Assembly: GCA_964538615.1 (NCBI GenBank)
Contig: CAZIGK010000006.1
Span: 1 to 64,000 of the forward strand
DNA from: CAZIGK01 sp964538615
GTDB taxonomy: Bacteria > Pseudomonadota > Alphaproteobacteria > Rickettsiales > RI-342
Direction: 5' to 3'
Length of the DNA stretch: 64,000 nt
Translations under genes and position numbers: made by a program
Notes under the pieces: model-generated
What the model was told of the DNA's origin: nothing
Database searches by the model: none
What the model saw: the letters and a program-made list of their open reading frames with translations, nothing else
Shown here: positions 60,265 through 64,000 of the stretch, in pieces
Layout: the number at the start of each line of letters is the position of its first letter
Position numbering within the stretch: the stretch's first letter is position 1

Positions 60265-61368
60265 CTACCCTCGCGGTATTAATTTTTGCAATTCTTCCCG
60301 CACAATGCGCTCTACCATGCCGGGAAGCTGATCATCCAACCACTGCTTCAGCAATGGCTTTAATGCTTCAACCATCAAATCCTCCACCGTGACACCGGTA
60401 CGGGTACTAAGCTGCGGTGATGGCACAGCCGGACTGGCAGCAGGTTTCATGGCATGCATAAAATGGCTGATAGCCGCCGTTGCTGCGGCAGCAGTTGCCT
60501 GCGACAGCAACCCTTGCGCATCAGAGGGCGCAGGTGCGGCTTCGGATGCCGCGCCGATGGTTGGTGCAGAGACCTCTTCTCGCCATAACGCAGCAGCAGC
60601 GCGAACGGGCGCCTCTTCCTCTACCAGCAACTCTGTATCATCTTCATCAAGCAAGGCATCAAGCGCCTCATCGGCCTCGCTGTCATCAGAGGTTGCGTCA
60701 TCATCCGCCATGCGTTCCGCCCATAATCCTTTTAGCGGAGCCGGCTCATCTTCATCGTCTATATCATCCATGGCGCTTTTCGTGAGGGTCTCCGCAGGAA
60801 AATCTGGCTGACCCGCCTCCGGCTGCAAATCAGCCTCGGCATCCATCATTTCAGGAGCCACTTCTTCCAGCAAGTCCTCCTCATCCCAATCGGGGGAGGC
60901 AGCGTCGTCCGCATCTGTCACCATGGCACCCTCCATTTCTGAAGCGGATGCCGTCGCATCATGTGCGACGTCTCCTTCCTCCAGAGAGCGGGTCAAGGCA
61001 TCAATATCATGCAGTATATCCTTACGGGCAGATTCCGGCACCTCTTCCGGTTCGTCTTCCAGCATGCCTTCGGTTAGCTGGAGAATATCATCCACTTCAC
61101 TTTCTTCGCTTGACGGCTGCTCCAACGCATCAACCGATGTATTTTCCTGCGCCTCAGCAAAAATCGCCTCAAAATCCTCCGGCACCTGAACCGCTTGCGC
61201 CACAGACGCATCGGCATCATCCGGCTCTGGTTCAGAAGCTTCCGGCGCTATTTCCGGCTCCACGGCTGGCGCAGCATCCCCTGCATCATCCTCTTCCGCG
61301 ATAATGCGCTTGATGGACTGCAATATCTCTTCCATGGTTGGGTCGTGTTCCGCTTGCGGATCCGCCAT
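60265..61368 (-). CDS. popZ: Polar organizing protein PopZ
   Basis: A 367-residue polar matrix protein that binds ParB and regulators at the pole. The N-terminal PTMEEILQSIKRIIAEE helix and the C-terminal VTVEDLMVEALKPLLKQWL, followed by MVERIVREELQKLI, are the two conserved PopZ regions. Between them is a long acidic, disordered spacer (Glu, Asp, Pro, Ala), about twice as long as in Caulobacter PopZ (177 residues overall). AGAGGG precedes ATG 61368. It sits in the pcm-tolC-popZ order. Confidence 0.93.
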   Translation of the reverse strand: MADPQAEHDPTMEEILQSIKRIIAEEDDAGDAAPAVEPEIAPEASEPEPDDADASVAQAVQVPEDFEAIFAEAQENTSVDALEQPSSEESEVDDILQLTEGMLEDEPEEVPESARKDILHDIDALTRSLEEGDVAHDATASASEMEGAMVTDADDAASPDWDEEDLLEEVAPEMMDAEADLQPEAGQPDFPAETLTKSAMDDIDDEDEPAPLKGLWAERMADDDATSDDSEADEALDALLDEDDTELLVEEEAPVRAAAALWREEVSAPTIGAASEAAPAPSDAQGLLSQATAAAATAAISHFMHAMKPAASPAVPSPQLSTRTGVTVEDLMVEALKPLLKQWLDDQLPGMVERIVREELQKLIPRG

Positions 61369-61555
61369 CGCCCTCTGTTCCCGCCTGTGAGTTACGTCTT
61401 TATGGCTCCCGCTTTTGCATGCACACACTACCCGCAAAAGATGGAACGCAGGTCATGACACAGGTTTACCCCAAGAAGAAATAAGCCCATACCAAGCCTC
61501 TGCCAAAAGCTTATCAGATGCCTTCAGGAAACACAACACATTGTTGAAAGAGCGA

Positions 61556-62917
61556 CTAGAACCCCAAGATTTTGTATTGGGTATTCTTATAATGCTCTTC
61601 AGGCTGATACAGCGCCACATCCAGATCCAGCGCGCCGGCGGTAAAGCGCCCTGCCAATGCTGCCAGATTGTAATGCGCGACCAGAGCATTACGCTTCGCG
61701 GTGATCAGATTCACCTGTGCCTCGAATAACTCCTGTTCGGCATCCAGCACGTCCAGCGTGGTACGGGCACCGTAATCATATTCCTGCTTTACGCCAGACA
61801 AGGCTACTTTCGCTGCACGAATAGCCTCTTCATTGGCTTCAATGGTTGCACGGCTGACCTGCAATTGCTTCCAGCGTTGCGCCACTAATTCCACCACGGT
61901 ATTGCGCGCATTTTTCGCTTCACTTTGCGCTTGATGGTATTGTTTTTTAGCACGACGAATGTTCGCATATTCTGCCCCGGACTGATACAGAGGCACGTTC
62001 ACATTCAGGCTGATAGAGTCATTTTCAATTTTGCCGGAGTTATTCAGAAACAACAAACCGGTTTCACGGCGCATGGAGCCATTCAGACTGACATCTGGCA
62101 ACAGTTGTGCCTTGGCCTCTCCAATGGTCGCTTCCGCCACATTACTATTGGCAACAGCCTGTAAAAGCTGTGGGTTTTGCTTCAATGCCAATTGCACCAC
62201 CTCATCCAAATTTTCCGGCTCCCATACGGGCATGGCGGGCAAATCGGCCTGTTCTGGTGGCGGCATACGGACGACTCTCTCAAAGGTCGCTTCGGCAATC
62301 GTGACATCCCCTTCCGCCTGCACGCGATCTGAAATGGCGCGCGCCAGACGTGAATCCGACTGCGCGGTATCTGTGCGGGTTACTTCCCCAACATCAAAGC
62401 GTTCTTTGGTTGCATTCTGGTGTTTCGTCAAAACACCTTCATTTTTACGCGCCAAATCCAGCACGGTACGGGCACGCACCACATCTACATAGGCAATGGC
62501 GGCTTCCAGCATAATCTGCTGTTCGGTATCCGTCAGGGCGGCACGCTGCGCATTTACTGCTTCCCGCGCACGTTCAACGGCGGATACGGTTTCACCCCCG
62601 TTAAAAATCGGTTGCTGTAAATTGACTGCCTCCGTATGGGACCAGCGGGTCGTGCGGCTAGCGTTGTTGACGCTCACACCTTCACGCTCGCGCACGTAAT
62701 TGGCACTCAGGTTGGGGCGCCAGCCGGACATAGCGCGAGCCACATCTTCGTCTGCCACGCGCACCGCATCCCGCGCCGCTTCCAGTTGTGGGTTTTCCCG
62801 GTAGGCATTGGCCAGCGCATCTTTCAAATCCATGGCATGAGCATGCATGGTCTGGGATACCGTCATGACCAGCGACATTGCCGTTGTCAGAAATATGTTA
62901 CGCACTCTCCACCTCAT
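61556..62917 (-). CDS. tolC: TolC-family outer membrane channel
   Basis: A 453-residue outer-membrane exit duct. The signal peptide ends near HAHA-MDL (residue 28). Two similar halves, each with a coiled-coil and beta strands, are visible: DLKDALANAYRENPQLEAAR and VVQLALKQNPQLLQAVANSN. GARTTLDVLDAEQELFEAQV near the end is a TolC mark. The AAGGGCG upstream of ATG 62917 supports the start. It could serve the ABC exporter at 52387 and other pumps. Confidence 0.95.
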   Translation of the reverse strand: MRWRVRNIFLTTAMSLVMTVSQTMHAHAMDLKDALANAYRENPQLEAARDAVRVADEDVARAMSGWRPNLSANYVREREGVSVNNASRTTRWSHTEAVNLQQPIFNGGETVSAVERAREAVNAQRAALTDTEQQIMLEAAIAYVDVVRARTVLDLARKNEGVLTKHQNATKERFDVGEVTRTDTAQSDSRLARAISDRVQAEGDVTIAEATFERVVRMPPPEQADLPAMPVWEPENLDEVVQLALKQNPQLLQAVANSNVAEATIGEAKAQLLPDVSLNGSMRRETGLLFLNNSGKIENDSISLNVNVPLYQSGAEYANIRRAKKQYHQAQSEAKNARNTVVELVAQRWKQLQVSRATIEANEEAIRAAKVALSGVKQEYDYGARTTLDVLDAEQELFEAQVNLITAKRNALVAHYNLAALAGRFTAGALDLDVALYQPEEHYKNTQYKILGF

Positions 62918-63017
62918 AATAATACGCCCTTTTGGTCTTCTGTAGTCATAAGATACAGGGATTAATGAAACGTAAACCCAACCCACTCAGCACACTAAAT
63001 GTAGTATGGGTTTTTAT

Positions 63018-63725
63018 CTACAACACAAAATGCTCAATCTGGCTTAAACCGGGCAATGGGCGGTAAGGCATATCAAAATAGGGGCGATATGAAACGATAC
63101 CCGCCGTTTTTGTCCCTTTCACGACCTGCGCCATGGGTGCCGTAGCATCCCCGGAGACCAGACCACAGACAATGACCCCACCCTCTGTGACCTGTTCTTC
63201 CCATGCGGTGGGGACAGTCTGCACCACACCTGTCGCAATGATGGCGCTATAGGGTGCTGCATTGGGGAAGCCTTTATCCAGCGGGGCGATGCTCACCTGC
63301 GCATTAAGAATATTTTCGGCACGGAGGTGATTATTGGCACGCGCCGCCAATATTTCATCCACTTCCACGCCATAAACGCGGGAGGCGAGTTTTGCAATGA
63401 GGGCTGTGGCATAGCCCGTATCTGTGCCGATATGCAACACTTTATCCTGTGGGCGGAGAGAAGCCAGCTCCAGCATGCGGGCAAGTACCATTGGTTCCAA
63501 CATCTGGCGTGGAACCCCCATAGTGCGTACGCCCAGCGGCAAGGCGCCATCGCTGTAAGCCACTTGCGCATATTCTGGTGGAGCAAAACGCTCACGCGCC
63601 ACCTGCTCTAACACTTCCGCAATACGGGGGCTAACCACATGATTGGTAAGCACTTGTTGTTTAATCATATTGATACGGGCGTTTTTTTGCCATTCAGCCG
63701 CCTGTTTGCTGGCCTGAGATGCCAT
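63018..63725 (-). CDS. pcm: Protein-L-isoaspartate O-methyltransferase family protein
   Basis: A 235-residue SAM methyltransferase of the PCMT family. MVLARMLELA, VLHIGTDTGYATALIAKLA (SAM loop) and VYGVEVDEILAARA fit, but the classical DIGSGSGY reads HIGTDTGY. In alphaproteobacteria this divergent pcm is regularly the gene before tolC. AAGGA precedes the ATG. Whether it really repairs isoaspartyl residues is not shown by the sequence. Confidence 0.88.
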   Translation of the reverse strand: MASQASKQAAEWQKNARINMIKQQVLTNHVVSPRIAEVLEQVARERFAPPEYAQVAYSDGALPLGVRTMGVPRQMLEPMVLARMLELASLRPQDKVLHIGTDTGYATALIAKLASRVYGVEVDEILAARANNHLRAENILNAQVSIAPLDKGFPNAAPYSAIIATGVVQTVPTAWEEQVTEGGVIVCGLVSGDATAPMAQVVKGTKTAGIVSYRPYFDMPYRPLPGLSQIEHFVL

Positions 63726-63960
63726 TGTGCGTTCCTTTTCGTTTCATCGAAAAACACCTGCGGAGGACAGATAGTGAGTCCTCACCCGCTCAGCAATAAC
63801 GTCTTTCCGTGCTTCGGGCAAGCCTTGCTGGTTGCAGGCATCCTTTCCCCCCTTCCGGCGAGCAGAAAGTGATGCATGCTGTATCATCGGTTCGATACAG
63901 AATCCGTGACCCTGCACATAAAGCAGGGCAAAACCGGACAACAGGCACGAGGAAAAACGC
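63726..63960. other. Upstream region of pcm and of the next gene
   Basis: These 235 bases have no coding frame I can support; the minus-strand frames of 67-72 codons lack ribosome sites. GAGGA near 63949-63953 serves the partial gene that begins at 63961. Confidence 0.4.
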
Positions 63961-64000
63961 ATGGAAACAAGCCATTTTCAGCAATTGGAACAACGGCTAA
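63961..64000 (+). CDS. Start of a gene cut by the window edge
   Basis: ATG 63961 follows GAGGA at good spacing and codes METSHFQQLEQRL before the window ends. It is divergent from pcm. Too short to identify; the ribosome site is the main evidence. Confidence 0.4.
   Translation, partial: METSHFQQLEQRL

Noticed and set aside
63004..63023. TGTAG...CTACA inverted repeat at the end of pcm as a terminator
   Set aside because: Five pairs with a long loop and no T-run at the right end is too weak.

Overview
The window comes from the chromosome of an alphaproteobacterium of moderate G+C content, roughly mid-50s percent by eye. The evidence is a divK-pleD operon, a popZ gene with its two conserved ends, the pcm-tolC-popZ gene order, a eukaryote-like NADP isocitrate dehydrogenase, a glutaryl-CoA dehydrogenase nearly identical to the mitochondrial enzyme around its catalytic Glu, and an NDUFAF5-like methyltransferase gene. 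The valyl-tRNA synthetase is of the archaeal type known from Rickettsiales. Together these point to a deep-branching lineage (Micavibrio-, Holospora- or Rickettsiales-related) with a free-living biosynthetic gene set; the exact taxon is inference. I found no transposase, phage, CRISPR, tRNA or rRNA gene. The genome looks compact and vertically inherited, with a family of composite intergenic repeats.

Layout. 1-12 kb: repeat element, valS, an 858-bp gene-poor gap, a large unrecognised beta-rich protein, sulfurtransferase, gcdH, BCCT transporter, SDR, gmk. 12-19 kb: L,D-transpeptidase, icd, thiE, efp, suhB and a Pro-rich OmpA-like envelope protein. 19-28 kb: an HD domain fused to a CysQ/IMPase phosphatase, glyA-rpiB, a large divergent asparaginase-like protein, acs, and a methyltransferase divergent from comF with overlapping start codons. 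28-36 kb: polyphosphate and phosphate genes (ppk-ppx, sixA, phoR) and tandem repeat elements. 35-41 kb: aroQ-ugpQ-aat-argB, thiS-thiG, a perfect parS site at the start of an ArnT-like glycosyltransferase gene, and a PAP2 phosphatase. 41-49 kb: OprI-like lipoprotein, divK-pleD (pleD has a 750-residue disordered tail), Nudix, lipoprotein, sufE. 49-57 kb: LMW-PTP and yheU, an orphan protein, ompW with a Crp-type palindrome, an HlyD/permease/ATPase ABC operon, and an orphan HD protein. 57-64 kb: an extended histidine phosphatase, an exported Pro-rich ankyrin protein, popZ, tolC, pcm.

The strongest theme is cell polarity and chromosome segregation: parS, popZ, divK and pleD all lie within about 22 kb, which suggests an origin-proximal region. 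The best candidates for new biology are the HD-CysQ fusion (nucleotide turnover?), the PleD with an altered I-site (RxxN) and a C-terminal tail carrying repeated NPF and LFG motifs, an EF-P whose modified Lys/Arg position is Asn, the orphan 885-residue repeat protein, and two orphan proteins with degenerate or unusual metal-hydrolase motifs. Functions of the orphans are not known from this sequence.
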